Source of the DNA: Lytechinus pictus | Taxonomy: Eukaryota > Echinodermata > Echinoidea > Temnopleuroida > Toxopneustidae | Reading direction: 5' to 3' | Assembly (NCBI RefSeq): GCF_037042905.1 | Contig: NC_087261.1 | Location: 27,416,817 to 27,480,816 of the forward strand | Length of the DNA: 64,000 nucleotides | Shown here: positions 12,401 to 21,479 of the stretch, in pieces | Position numbering within the stretch: the stretch's first letter is position 1 | Layout of the letters: every line of letters starts with the position of its first letter | Translations under genes and position numbers: made by a program | The notes under the pieces: model-generated | The model's database searches: none | What the model was told of the DNA's origin: nothing | Seen by the model: only the letters and a program-made list of their open reading frames with translations

Positions 12401-15400
12401 GCGCAGCAAAAGCGCAACGCGAACGCCTGTCGCGGCATATCGAAAACTTGTATGCAGTGTACCGGACATGTAAAAACATAGCAGACGACGTTTGCAGACC
12501 TCGCGATCATCGTATGACTAGTGGTGCGGAATGTTCCATTGCGGCTTTATGGGGGAAATAGCATTACAGAGGGATAAAATGTATACACAGATAATGTTTC
12601 AGCGTTGATTAGCAATATTTTGAGTCAATTGTCATGAATTATCGTTATTTGAACATTTAAACATCATTATAAAATGAAAGAAATAAGCAAAACTTAATTT
12701 TCAGACTTAGCTATGCAGTGGTAAGCTATGATGCACCCCTCGTATACATAATGGACCCGTCACGAGTGTAGGTTTGCTCTTCGGACATCACTATCACAAA
12801 GAAAATCTCCTCTGATTTGATGATAAAAGTGCCCTATTTCCTCATTAACCAATCTCCATGGTTCTTTCATGAGTATTTGCCTTACAATGTGCCCTTTATT
12901 GTAATCTGGGCGGAAATTCATGATACCACCACCCACCGATGTGACGACGGATATAATCCACCCGGGTACTATAAAAATGTCCCCCAAACCCATTATCCCA
13001 ATACATATTCCTGACTATGGATGGTTTCTAGTGATTTTAATGTAATAAAGTGCCATATTTCCCACCAATTTAATGTAAAAAAAATTATGGTCATCTGATA
13101 GAAGAAGTTGTTACCATTCATTTCAGGGGGGCGGAAATTCTACCTGAATCAGCGCTTGTCCTTGATACACATTTGTTTGTGAAAAAAGGGTATAATGCAA
13201 GGGAATTCTGCGTGTTATAAGGGTGCGCGCGTGCAGCGAGGACCTTCTGTCCGCTAGTTTTCCATATGCTGAGAACGTGTGCCACATGGCACCCAAAAAA
13301 GGAAGCGTCGTGGTGGAAGCTGTGTGAAGCGTGTCGAGCGCAAGGCAGTCGCCTTGTAAACGGAAGCAGCGTAGCAGAATTGTCTTGGGAACGGGCCTGA
13401 AAACCACGGGCGATCGGTGCCGCTTTTAATGCGCTTATACTACGCTTTATGCGTTGGGGCTCCGTTACAGCTACGAATATGTCGTTTGCAATACGCTCAT
13501 GACTCGATTGTGATGCGCTTTAGCACCTCCGCGATCTCGCTACGTAAGTTTTGAACATGTTCAAACTTTTGTGGCGACCATAAAGATGGTGGCGATCCTT
13601 GCCGCTTCAGAAAAGATCAAGGTACGACGGAGAAGATTGAAAAGATCAAGGCACGATCAAGCTACGTTATACCACGCTTTGTCGATTTTTGACGATCGCA
13701 GTGGAATCGCCATCTAGTGAGATGGGGGTAAGAAACAGTGTTTGAAGTTCTAGGTTCACTCAAGCATGGCACGTGCAGACTGTGCGATCTCAAGAAACTT
13801 CCATGCAGTTCGCAAAATCTTTTCTCAAAGAAACTTCTGTCTTGTTTATTCAACGTTACAAATTTGACAGTATAAATAAGAAGATTTATGACTACCCTAT
13901 TAAGTAAGCTTCTTCTTTTTTACTTTTTGAAGACCAAATTTCTATTTTGGCTATTTAAAGAGAACCTTCCTTGGCGACTTATTGTTGATTTTGGGGTGGT
14001 TGCTAACATTTGATTTCAGTGGGGAAGTGGCTCAGTCGACCTATGAGTTCAGGTTCAAGTTTATCTACCAAAACATCACATTATAATCATATAAATATAT
14101 ACATACAATGCATATCATGAGTACATGATTTTATATCAACTACATAACAACATCGACGAACTGGTTTTATAGGACCTCTTTAGGAGCTGGGCCTGTGGGC
14201 GATCGAGACCCGGGTCGAGACACTGGAATGAATATCATGATATCTAAGGGATACTTATTAAACAATAATAATCTGATAGTGATCGTACAAGTTCACCAAG
14301 CAGTCGAACCATGATAACAATAATAATAATAACATTTTATTTACCAACGGTAGCCACTTCAGTTGGAAACTGCTCTACCAGCGGGCCCTGCATAACATGT
14401 TATTATTATTCTTCTCTTTTCTAAATTCTGAGCGCCTATAGCAAGAAGGTCCCATCATTAATGGTACGACTCGGCCAAACATCGAACCCACGACCTCCCG
14501 TTCATGAGGCGGACGCTCTACCACTGATTTATAGCATAGGGACCGGGATAGGATTATTTCCAATATAATCAAATATTTTTGAGGAAAAAAAATAATAGCA
14601 ATAATAGTGTGTGACATAATCAGTTTCTTCACTAACTACCTAACTGTTAAGGTTAGATTATGAATAAAAAATTATATTATAATTTCAACATTTTTAGATT
14701 AACGCTTTGTCAAAGGACGCGTGTGGTGGGATTCGAAACCGGATCTTCTATCCACTGAGCCACAACACCTTTATGTACATGTACTGTATATCAGGCTAGA
14801 CACGGGCAGCAGAAGAGAAATAAATAGGCCTCATTGGGTGATTTCAAGTTCGGTGTTCGATGTTGGTGTTGGTGTTGAGAGCGTAAAAAGGCCGCTGAAC
14901 CGAGCTCCAACACCGAGCTGGGTTCAGAGGAATGATACCGATTGCGTTATCGATAGCACATGACGTCACGCCTCTGCGCTGCGCTGCTAAATCATCTCAA
15001 CTTCACGCGAGAAGTCTCGACGACGAAAATGAAATCGGAGAGAAATGCATAAAATTCTCATCGTACAGAATACCAATGTTGTAATTAATTCAAGAATTCG
15101 AAAGAGTGAACATTATTCTTCATCAAAATATATACAGCTCAAATGATTTGTACTCATCTTAACTGTAAAAGCTAATTTTACGGGGATGTTTCATCGTGTT
15201 CGCCGCCTGTTCACGAGCTTGAGATTGCCAACACCAACACCAACACCGAACTTGAAATCATGATTTTCCCAATCCCTGGGGGTTGGTGTTGGTGAATGGG
15301 GATATTGCACGTAGATCGTCAACACCAGCCGCAGTGCTGGGTTCAGCAGACGACATTCAACACCAGCATTCAACACGAACTGCCGGAAATACGTCATATT

Positions 15401-18400
15401 TTCCGAGGTCAATTATCCCAACACCAGCCTGATTTCAAGTACGGTGTTGTGGCTGGTGTTGGTGTTGTCACAACACCAACACCAGATTTCAACACCGTAC
15501 TTGAAATCACCCATTCTTACTATCGAACAGAGCTACATGATAAAGACCTCCGCAGTTGTTGATGCTTCTTCCGGTACATCTCTCGTTGCACATCGATTCT
15601 TGAACGCTGGCAGACTGATTAATGGCCAGAGATGCATTCCCACAGAGGCAAGTGCCACCTCTGTATACCGCAGCATAGGTATAGGCATTTTCGGAGCGGT
15701 TGCACCAGGTAACGCAGTCAGGTATCGTCACTTCGGTTTGTATGTCAGAAGAGTTTCTCCAAGGCCCTTCAACATCAGTTAACTCCGGTAAATCACGAGG
15801 GTAACATCCAAGATATCCTCTCTCTACAGAAACGATGAAAATAAGTTCTTTTAACATTGGATCATGGCCCTAGGAAGCGGTGGTGCTGATGGGGGTGGTG
15901 TGTGTTTTGATAACCATACAAATTCACCTGAAAATCTAGTAGGTATTCTAAATAGCAGAAATTACCCCCAAAAAAACCACCTTCATTTTGTAGTTATTTT
16001 ACTTGTCCTATTTTCCCTCAGACTAATTTCATTCGTTTGCAATGTGGAAGTGTGGACCAAGATGACCTTCATTGTGTTTTTTTTTTCTTCTGTTCAACTG
16101 AATTGAAACCAGCACCCCCTGTTAAAAATATCATTCCCATGTAGAAGAAAAAAATCGCAGCCTAAAAAGAAAGTTCTACCTTTTAAACAAGACACCTATC
16201 TCCGAGGCTAGAACCTCATTAAAGAGATGAAAAGAAATATTTCAAAAGAACCTTACTAATTATGACTGTTTTATTATGCATTCTGTATTCGTAACAGTAT
16301 CAATACATGACATTTTTTTTCTGTCATTCTGTCGAAAATTTGTTATTCCATGACATCACAATATGCGCGCTACTATGTTCTATCAACATGATCAAGGAGT
16401 TTTAGGAGTGGAGAACCATCCAATACACTACATTTAAAACCACTTTGATGCCGCTAAGGATGAAATATGTCGGGTATATGTTTCATTGGATTTTTTATGC
16501 AGATTGTAAACAAAAGATTCCTGTACGTACAGACTTACTAGCCAGATACAATAAGAAACATGCTTTCGAAATGATAATTACTTTTCGCTGCCTCTGATCA
16601 GATATCGTGAGCAAACATGTTACTAATTTTTACCATGGAAAGCAAAAAAAAATGCTGCAATAATTATTTAGATATGGTTTGAAATTACCTGACAGGCCGC
16701 ATGCGGCCGCAATTGTTGTCATATAACACAACCAATAGATATAACGCCTCAGACTCATTTTATGTGTTTGTAATGCGGAAGTGTGTGAAAAATTGTCAAA
16801 TTCTGAGGATTTTTCACATTTTGAAACTCTACGAAATCAAACAAAACTTCGCCCAATTTCAGGACTTTCTTTTTGTGTTTAATATCCACTTTTTGTTGAT
16901 CAAATAGAATTGAAGATGTTCCCAATTAGCTATTTTAATTCAGTCACTTTTCAGCTTTCAAATGAAACTGGCGGCATCACAGGTCGCCACCAAAGGCTAT
17001 ACAGTGCACCTGTGTATATTTTTTTTTTACTTCTTTAAAAAGTGGAAGCTACATAGATTAATTTGCATTCCGTTGTCACTCCATCTCTTAAAAGTACATG
17101 GATCTCTAAGCTCTCACCCTCGGCATTGGGTATCGTAGTATCCTAGGTGCCACGAAAGCAAAAGATATTCATTCGACCCAACCAAAATTCAATTATTTTT
17201 TATTTGATATTGCTGATTTACAAAAGTATATGAATATGATTGACCACCCAACACTTATTATAGGGAAGGAAACTACTGAGCTTCATCATTTTGCCCAAAT
17301 CGGGAAGAAATATTAATGATTTAGGAACTATTTTGGAAGAAATATTGATGAGTCTGGAACTATTTTTGGCTGCGGAAGTATTAGGGTCATTTTACTGATT
17401 CACGTGATGACTTTAAACCCGTCAGGAGATGTATTCATATCAGCCGATATCAAATGAGCTGGTCGAGGTACCCTTTTCTGGTCAGATATGGACGGTCAGA
17501 CTTGTATCTCCACTGGTATTAAGCATTCGACCCTCGATTTTCAACTTTTTTGTTATTTTTTTTACAGTGCCATTTTAACACACGAGTCTATTGGAAATGT
17601 TTTACGTGTGTGATCCCCCAAGTAACGGTAATAACCTTACCGTAGCATATCACTTCTGAAGTAAAAAAGCTAACGTAATCGGGATGTGCAGAGCACTCGG
17701 CAATGCTGTCTTCATCTGAAATAAAAGAGACACATAGAATAGTAAAGTGACCACTTTATACGTATGCGTTGATGCGTAGGCTGCCATCAACAAACGAAAA
17801 GGGCAGCCATACCTTGCAGTGTTGCTATTAAGATGGTCAACTTCTGTGACAACTAAAAAAAATAAGAAATCGCTTTCGAACTTTCGGACAGTAGATTTTT
17901 TTTTATTTCCAATTTCTATATTTTTATCTTAATAAATTGTTTTTCCTCAGAAAAACACGGCCGGTGTTGCTGCCCTCTATGTTCGTTGGCTGTCACAAAA
18001 AGGTAGCAGTATGCAGGTTGAAGGGGGGTACAACAGGCTGAAAAATAATACGATTTGAACAGATAAAGTAAAATCAGACAAACAAAACCTCATTAAAGTC
18101 GGTCGAGATATGACAAAATTATGACATTTTTTATTTTAACATTATTTTGATGAAACATACATGTCCTCATTGATAAGCAATCTGATGATGTCATATATTT
18201 TTAATATAAAATTACATTTCTTCGAAGTCTGTCCTTCAAAATGCATTGACTACTAATTAATTGGGTAAGATAATAATTGCTGCAACTTATTTTGTTACAG
18301 GTACATAACCATAACACACACATACTTATATGTAAATATGAAATAACATAAGATAAGGGAAATTAGGGTCATGACATCATCAAGCCACCTATTGACTATT

Positions 18401-21400
18401 CATGACGGCGTGTACAAAACTGTTTCCTTACTTTGTGGAAATTTTCAGCGTTTTGACAAGTGAATTTCACTCCATTTTACTCAGATAAAATTGTTTTCAG
18501 TCCGAATTTCCCTGCTAAGAAAATTTACATTCTATTTCTTTTTCATGAAATCAAAAGAGATACGGACTGGAAATATATTTTCACACTTACCCTTAACACA
18601 TTCTATTCCTAAACTTGAGTGATCTACGAACCCGAATTGCCAGGAATCTACATTATTGGCGGCTGGGTATCCGAGCTCTCTGCAAATAACCGACGCTTCA
18701 TCGTAACCGAATCCCCATGAAGAAACTGTCTGCCATTCAGTAGAGTAATCAGGTACAAGGACTTCTAATCGCCCCTCGCTTGGTATTGCTCCATCCACCA
18801 GCCTAACATCTACATTTTTAAAAATGACAAAAACTAAATATTTTTCTTGTTTCTTGCAGTGTTACCTTCATTATACCGAACCTAATGATACAGTCGCCCC
18901 AACGAAACAAACAGAATACCGACCGATGGTATGCACGTCGGAAACAACGTTATAGCTACCGTGTTTACACTTAATCGGCTTTTGAATCGGCTCGCGGTTC
19001 TGAACTGCGAGCCGATTCAGAATCGGCTTTTTTACTACGTGTAAACAGAAAGCCGATTCTGCATCGGCAATTTGTGCCATTTCATTTACTTTACCATTGT
19101 GACGTAATTGTAAGCGCACTGATCCAGCGTTGTCTTTACTATGACGTATATTGTTGGTGTGCGTATCATTTCAGGTTTTTGCATCGGCTCGCGGTTCCGA
19201 ACCGCGAGCTGTAACAACGTGTAAACGCAAACCAAAAGCCGATTCTGCATCGGCTTTTGGTTCTGAACCAAAAGCCGATTATATTACCGTGTTTACACTT
19301 GATCGGCTTATGGTTCAGAACCAAAAGCCGATGCAGAATCGGCTTTTGGTTTGCGTTTACACGTTGTTACAGCTCGCGGTTCAGCTCAGAACCGCGAGCC
19401 GATGCAAAAACCTGAAATGATACGCACACCAACAATATACGTCATAATAAAAGAACGCTGGATCAGTGCGCTTACAATAACGTCACAATGGTAGTAAATG
19501 AAATGCGCAAAAATTGCCGATGCAGAATCGGCTTTCTGTTTACACGTAGTAAAAAAAAGCCGATTCTGCATCGGCTCGCGGTTCTGAACCTACTACTTTG
19601 GTGGTGCAAATTGCCGGTTCTGACCCGCGAGCCGATGCAAGTTACTCGCGTTTACACGCTATGAAAAAGCCGGTGCTGCATCGGCTCGCGGTTCAGAACC
19701 GCGAGCCGATTCAAAAGCCGATTAAGTGTAAACACGGTATAAGTGTAAACACGGTATAAGAGTGGCGCGTATATGGAGAAGGGGCAAGGGGGCAAGATGT
19801 GCCCTATCGGCTGGTAAAAATTAAAAAAAAACGAGGGAAGGGGGGAGAAAAAGAGGGGGAGGGATAGACTTTTATAAAATCTTAGTGGGGAAAAATAAAT
19901 GCTTTATTTTTTTTCAGAATTTTATGAAGCATAAATAGGCCGTATCTGTCTACTCTCCCTGCCGCACGCATTGACTGTTTAATGCGATAGGATAACGCCA
20001 AGCCAAGAGGATAAAATGACGCTAACAGACGCTTTCTTTTCAATTTAATATACGGTACAGTGCGTATAAAAAAGGGCACTTTACACTACTATGGTAAAGC
20101 CCCGTCGGTGGGAGATAAAATTAAGTCGAAATACTCTAAAGGCTGACAAGATGGTTACAAGCAGAGTCCCCCCTCCCTCCAAATAAAAAAAAATGATACT
20201 TCCATCGTTTGCCATAGAGGCCTAGCATTAACGTTTTAATAGAGATTGGATAAGGATAACTTATTTTATTACAAATTGATATATGCTACACTGTTCGAAA
20301 TGGGCCATGGATCTGAGAAATAAAAAAACCACAATTATATTTCTAGTGGTGTGAGTGAAGAAATGCATAAATGCTCCCTCATTGACTCACATCAAAGCTC
20401 TATAGGCCAATAAATTGATAAAGTAAAACAAAAACAGAAATGGCAATAGGAGGAGTGGACACCAAAAACAGCAAGGGTATATAGCATTCAGCAATAAAAG
20501 ACACAAAACGCTATTGGAGCTGTTGCTAAATGTGGAAAGATGTGTAGAATTAATGTAAATCTGGTGACATCATTAAATAACAAAGGAATGCCAAATTAGC
20601 CAACATGAAAATAGTTCAAGAGGTGTAACTCAAAATTAAGATAATGCAAATGCCAACCATAGATTAAAACTATGATGAAGCAGTATTTTGCAACAGAACC
20701 ATGTACCAATAGAATAAAGCTGAGAAAAATATTAACACCATGATATGCTGTAGGGGTGATGAAAGTGTCCAGACAAATCTCAATTTCAGTGACATACAGA
20801 AAAAAAAATATTCTTAAGCCCCTGTCGATGGGGATCACACTGCCTTGATGCCTGCTACGTTAGGCAGACCTGAAGTTTGTCATTGACAAAACGCATGTCA
20901 TTTGGGAAGTGGGGGTGATGGGGTGGTTACGCACTCCAATATTTTCATGGGGGAGGATGCTGCGTGAGTTATTCTCGATCGGCAGAACCTCGTTTTGTAT
21001 TGCAACCTTTTTTCTTTTTTTTTGGCTTGTCAAATTTCTCGCGACCCAAAATGACATTATCTTTGTAGTGAAACCCTTTTTTTTTTGCTTGCCAAATTTA
21101 ACTCAGCCCCCCCTTACAAAAATCATCCCCGGGACCCGACACAACGCTGAGCCTCACATGAAAATATTATTACTTTGAACTTCCCCTTTAAAATTCATTC
21201 CTTCGGGTATGGCATTATCGATGCCATGATAGGCATATATGTGGTATGAAAGGAATATTAAGGTATATTTAGGTATTACGTCATTGCTCCTCCTGCTCCT
21301 CCGTAGTCTCGGTGAAAATATGCACAACTAATATTTTTTATTAAGTTAAACATGAATGATGTACTCTTTCAGGACATTCTACGTTTAGGAACCTTACCTG

Positions 21401-21479
21401 TTATGTTAAAGCCCGATGTACTGGCTTGCACGATAAGGATGGAATGCACCGCGATCGCTACAATTGGCCATAATTCCAT
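3296..21479 (-). CDS. Secreted/cell-surface SRCR-WSC-WSC multidomain protein (partial gene)
   Basis: Gene model from splice sites and domain matches, read right to left: signal exon 21398-21479, SRCR 18591-18809 and 17641-17715, WSC 15521-15823, linker 8724-8888, WSC 7782-8081, linker 3296-3403. Every junction found is phase 1 and every internal exon length is a multiple of 3, so the exons join in frame: 27 + 98 + about 101 + 55 + 100 + 36 residues. WSC domains are cysteine-rich carbohydrate-binding modules, and SRCR domains are protein-ligand modules of scavenger and immune receptors. The product is therefore an extracellular recognition protein; its ligand is unknown. No further exon, transmembrane segment or stop was found left of 3296, so the gene is truncated, continues outside the window, or was broken by repeats there. 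The introns are full of MITEs and SINEs. Confidence 0.75.
3487..5307. mobile_element. Outer hAT-like non-autonomous element
   Basis: Perfect 15-bp terminal inverted repeat CACTGGCGTAAATCC at 3487-3501, with its reverse complement ending at 5307. It is flanked by an exact 8-bp direct repeat CTCCCAAT (3479-3486 and 5308-5315), the hAT target length. It contains the second element 3599-4889; without that insert it would be about 520 bp. Internal parts are poly-G/poly-C tracts. No transposase frame. Confidence 0.85.
3599..4889. mobile_element. Inner hAT-like element built of GCGAGC-type repeat units
   Basis: It starts CAGTGGCATACCGTGG and ends (reverse complement) CAGTGGCGTAACTACGTGG, both hAT-type termini. 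It is flanked by the exact 8-bp repeat TATGTCCA (3591-3598 and 4890-4897). The interior has spaced units of GCGAGCGCGAAGCGCGAGC near 3663, 3854, 3956, 4073, 4183, 4305, 4419 and 4622, most about 100-120 bp apart and each within similar AT-rich sequence. It is nested in 3487-5307 and therefore younger. Confidence 0.85.
5316..5926. other. Intronic/intergenic stretch without recognisable feature
   Basis: AT-rich sequence between the hAT pair and the SINE. Nothing in it supports a gene or a known repeat. Confidence 0.5.
5927..6158 (-). mobile_element. tRNA-derived SINE
   Basis: On the minus strand the head reads GGCATGGTGGCTCAGTGG (box A) and GGCTCGATCCCCGG (box B), with a tRNA-like sequence between. 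The body ends AGGGCCCGCTGG..AGCAGTGG..CTGGGTAAATAA and an (ATT/TAA)n tail. The same tail recurs at 14311-14528 and 10150-10228. Confidence 0.85.
6380..7400. repeat. About 1-kb repeat bounded by GGGGGGTACTC inverted ends, with a 16-bp degenerate array
   Basis: The left end (G)nGTACTCAGTATA near 6386-6400 is mirrored by CGAGTAC(C)n at 7380-7398. Just outside, ATGGCGCAGGCT (left) and its near reverse complement AGCCTACGCCAT (right) extend the inverted match. 6730-7010 is a run of degenerate units like TAGACGAAATGGTAAT, the family also seen at 28577-28975. No coding. Confidence 0.5.
7469..7641 (+). mobile_element. Alu/7SL-like SINE with 12-bp TSD
   Basis: Flanked by the exact direct repeat GCCATCGTAAAA (7457-7468 and 7642-7653). 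The head GTGGCGTGCGCCTGTAATCC followed by AAGTTATGTGGGGAAG resembles the Alu domain of 7SL RNA. GGTTCGAGCCC at about 7540 is a box-B-like promoter element. The 3' end is a CA-repeat tail. The insertion is well supported; the 7SL origin rests on sequence resemblance only. Confidence 0.75.
7782..8081 (-). CDS. Exon 6: WSC domain 2
   Basis: Acceptor TTTTATACAG and donor TTTAACA|GTAAGA, phase 1, 300 bp. It encodes CGFLGCYPFHLSEL, TIPNCITWCERS, GASCLCGSAS, CNSPCIGRR and CGGPSHVALFN, aligning throughout with exon 4, so the two are tandem paralogues inside one gene. Confidence 0.9.
8199..8700. mobile_element. Degenerate copy of the AGGTCAAGTCC MITE family
   Basis: Begins AAAGGTCAAGTCCACCCC and shares the order of segments with 22075-22668 (tagagaaaatcaat, gttatgactttt, cacaaaacag, gatgtcactcac). 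The right end is poorly preserved (GAAGTGGACCCA near 8692-8703), just before exon 5. Confidence 0.55.
8724..8888 (-). CDS. Exon 5: linker module after WSC1
   Basis: Acceptor TTTTTTTCTAG and donor CAAAG|GTAAGA, phase 1, 165 bp. It encodes ETSPEADGTIYAKFG, then SSWNFDNSTLYPETSS, NVTCNQKTEVQHFKG. The module is Ser/Thr-rich with possible N-glycosylation sites (NST, NVT). It is related to exon 7 (ETTRTP.., CNRTTEVQYSQG), so the WSC-linker pair was duplicated. No known domain. Confidence 0.65.
9099..9595. mobile_element. TTAA-flanked MITE, AGGGGAAGTTTGCCC family
   Basis: It starts AGGGGAAGTTTGCCCTGA after TTAA (9095-9098). It ends TCAGGGTAAACTTTCCCT followed by TGAA, a one-base variant of TTAA. 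The termini are about 18-bp inverted repeats, and the 497-bp interior is AT-rich and partly palindromic. A lone right end of the same family lies at about 21178-21191. Confidence 0.75.
9660..9772. repeat. Fragment of the AGGAGAATGAAAC MITE family
   Basis: Matches interior pieces of 10572-11155: ATGAGAGGA, AGAGGTTTCAC, TGTCATATGAT, GGAGGATCTCCATA, AGTGATCTCAA. No terminus is preserved. Confidence 0.55.
9780..10230 (+). mobile_element. tRNA-derived SINE interrupted by a MITE
   Basis: The head GTTGTGGCCCAGTGGATTAG (box A) and GGGTTTCAATCCGAG (box B) is followed by a body ending GCAGGGCCCGCTGG..CTGGGTAAATAA and a T-rich tail. The body is split by 9906-10060; joining 9905 to 10066 restores the expected ..ACCCAGGTGAGGTGAATGGG.. 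order. The 3' tail matches the SINEs at 5927 and 14311, but the tRNA-like head differs. Confidence 0.75.
9906..10060. mobile_element. 155-bp MITE inside the SINE
   Basis: Imperfect inverted termini GGAGCGATTCATCAA and (reverse complement) GGGGCGTTTCATGAA. Flanked by the direct repeat CCAGG (9901-9905, 10061-10065). It contains the palindrome GGACTTGTCGGATAAAACG..CGACAAGTCC. Confidence 0.65.
10572..11155. mobile_element. TTAA-flanked MITE, AGGAGAATGAAAC family, copy 1
   Basis: Left end TTAA|AGGAGAATGAAACCC; right end GTTTCATTCTCCT, where the flanking TTAA is lost because the 11156 element abuts it. It is the reverse-complement orientation of copy 3 (55744-56315): its left end matches the right end of copy 3. 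584 bp, no coding. Confidence 0.8.
11546..11680 (+). pseudogene. Fragment resembling PIF/Harbinger transposase N-terminus
   Basis: A 43-codon stretch from ATG, starting MDVQNLVGLIHLG and ending in EDRRRRPKRYRVRSWLSP then stop. The RRRRxxxxxRxRxWL signature is the basic, W-containing segment that precedes the catalytic domain in many Harbinger transposases. No DDE domain follows. Confidence 0.4.
12043..12345 (-). CDS. Small acidic hypothetical frame in the same repeat
   Basis: 100 codons: a basic patch PPRKRTRKGKAAQ, then a Glu-rich run (VVVEEEEVEEEEEGVQEEDE), ending DDEMGYLCRNK. It could be the tail of a transposon accessory protein or chance coding in a CTC-rich tract. No family recognised. 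Confidence 0.25.
   Translation of the reverse strand: MPMVADYHICNRLRGDTTAFSNIPPRKRTRKGKAAQATPFRLAVEDEDQGVMVVVEEEEVEEEEEGVQEEDENLTAEPAGQRKKTLTCLDDEMGYLCRNK
13722..14310. other. Intronic stretch, nothing recognised
   Basis: AT-rich and without repeats that could be matched elsewhere in the window. Confidence 0.5.
14311..14528 (-). mobile_element. tRNA-derived SINE, head truncated
   Basis: Same body and tail as 5927-6158 (GGGCCCGCTGGTAGAGCAG.., (TTA)n tail) and the same box region GTAGAGCGTCCGCCTCATGAAC, but the match stops at TCAGTGG, so the first bases of the head are missing. Confidence 0.8.
14690..14771 (-). mobile_element. tRNA-like SINE fragment (second head type)
   Basis: The minus strand reads GTTGTGGCTCAGTGGATAG (box A), CGGTTTCGAATCCC (box B), then CCTTTGACAAAGCGTTAATC, a typical SINE body start. 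The body is cut near 14690. Confidence 0.6.
14836..15512. mobile_element. Composite foldback element rich in GGTGTTGGTGTTG
   Basis: Outer ends GGGTGATTTCAAGTTCGG and (reverse complement) GGGTGATTTCAAGTACGG, flanked by ATT (14833-14835, 15513-15515). A further inverted end AACACCGAACTTGAAATCA at about 15243-15261 splits it into two palindromic units, so one copy may sit next to or inside another. It lies in intron 4, with its right end 8 bases from the exon 4 donor. Confidence 0.7.
15521..15823 (-). CDS. Exon 4: WSC domain 1
   Basis: Acceptor TTTCTGTAG, donor GATA|GTAAGA, 303 bp, phase 1 at both ends. It encodes GYLGCYPRDLPEL, then TIPDCVTWCNRS, GGTCLCGNAS, CNERCTG and CGGLYHVALFD: the WSC pattern GCY..C..(W)C....CxCG...C...C.G...CGG. 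The donor lies 8 bases from the foldback repeat that ends at 15512. Confidence 0.9.
15824..17640. other. Intron 3 of the SRCR-WSC gene
   Basis: Contains a repeat starting CATGGCCCTAGGAAGCGG (15864) and ending CAGCACCCCCTGTTAAAA (16110-16127), related to the host repeat around 52040-53100. The rest is AT-rich and unremarkable. Confidence 0.5.
17641..17715 (-). CDS. Exon 3: C-terminal part of SRCR domain
   Basis: Acceptor TTTCAG and donor GTAAGG, phase 1, 75 bp. It encodes DEDSIAECSAHPDYV....EVICYG, which fits the SRCR end S(L/I)xxC..H....VxC. The penultimate domain cysteine (after W-G) is absent. A two-exon SRCR is the gene layout usual for group B domains, although the cysteine set is not. 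Confidence 0.75.
18591..18809 (-). CDS. Exon 2: first part of SRCR domain
   Basis: Acceptor ATGTAG and donor GTAAGTG are both phase 1; 219 bp. It encodes VRLVDG..EGRLEVLV..W.TVSSWGF...EASVICRELGYP...., then GIECVKG, the canonical SRCR start. The cysteine normally found in W.TVC is a serine here. Confidence 0.85.
18959..19756. mobile_element. Pair of modular palindromic elements with GTGTTTACAC ends
   Basis: Ends CCGTGTTTACAC (18959) and GTGTAAACACGG (to 19737), each flanked by TA. A third CCGTGTTTACAC occurs internally near 19287, so two copies probably lie head to head: a shared unique block (GATCCAGCG.., ATATTGTTGGTGTGCG..) appears once in each orientation. Both are made of short palindromic modules such as AAAGCCGATTCTGCATCGGC and CTCGCGGTTCAGAACCGCGAG. 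The last 18 bases are repeated at 19738-19756. No coding. Confidence 0.75.
19757..21397. other. Intron 1 of the SRCR-WSC gene, remaining part
   Basis: Low-complexity and AT-rich. It holds only a lone MITE right end near 21178-21191 (AACTTCCCCTTTAA). Confidence 0.5.
21398..21479 (-). CDS. Exon 1: start codon and signal peptide
   Basis: ATG at 21479 opens MELWPIVAIAVHSILIVQAS, a typical signal peptide with cleavage probably after QAS, then TSGFNIT. The exon ends ACAG|GTAAGG, a phase 1 donor. The coding length is 82 nt (27 codons plus one base). Confidence 0.75.

Larger units (their letters stand above)
11156..13721. mobile_element. Candidate Harbinger-like non-autonomous element
   Basis: Candidate inverted ends are CTCACTAGGAAGGCGATCG at 11156 and (reverse complement) CTCACTAGATGGCGATTCC ending at 13721. 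Both flanks are rich in GATCG/GCGAT words over about 250 bp. Inside are a short frame like a PIF/Harbinger transposase N-terminus (11546-11680) and an acidic minus-strand frame (12043-12345). No TSD was found, so the boundaries and superfamily are tentative. Confidence 0.45.

Noticed and set aside
12165..12479. 104-codon minus-strand frame
   Set aside because: Overlaps the acidic frame in another phase; Trp/Arg run comes from CCACCACC repeats.
19151..19420. 89-codon plus-strand frame
   Set aside because: Lies wholly in palindromic modules; the mirrored frame on the other strand has the same origin.
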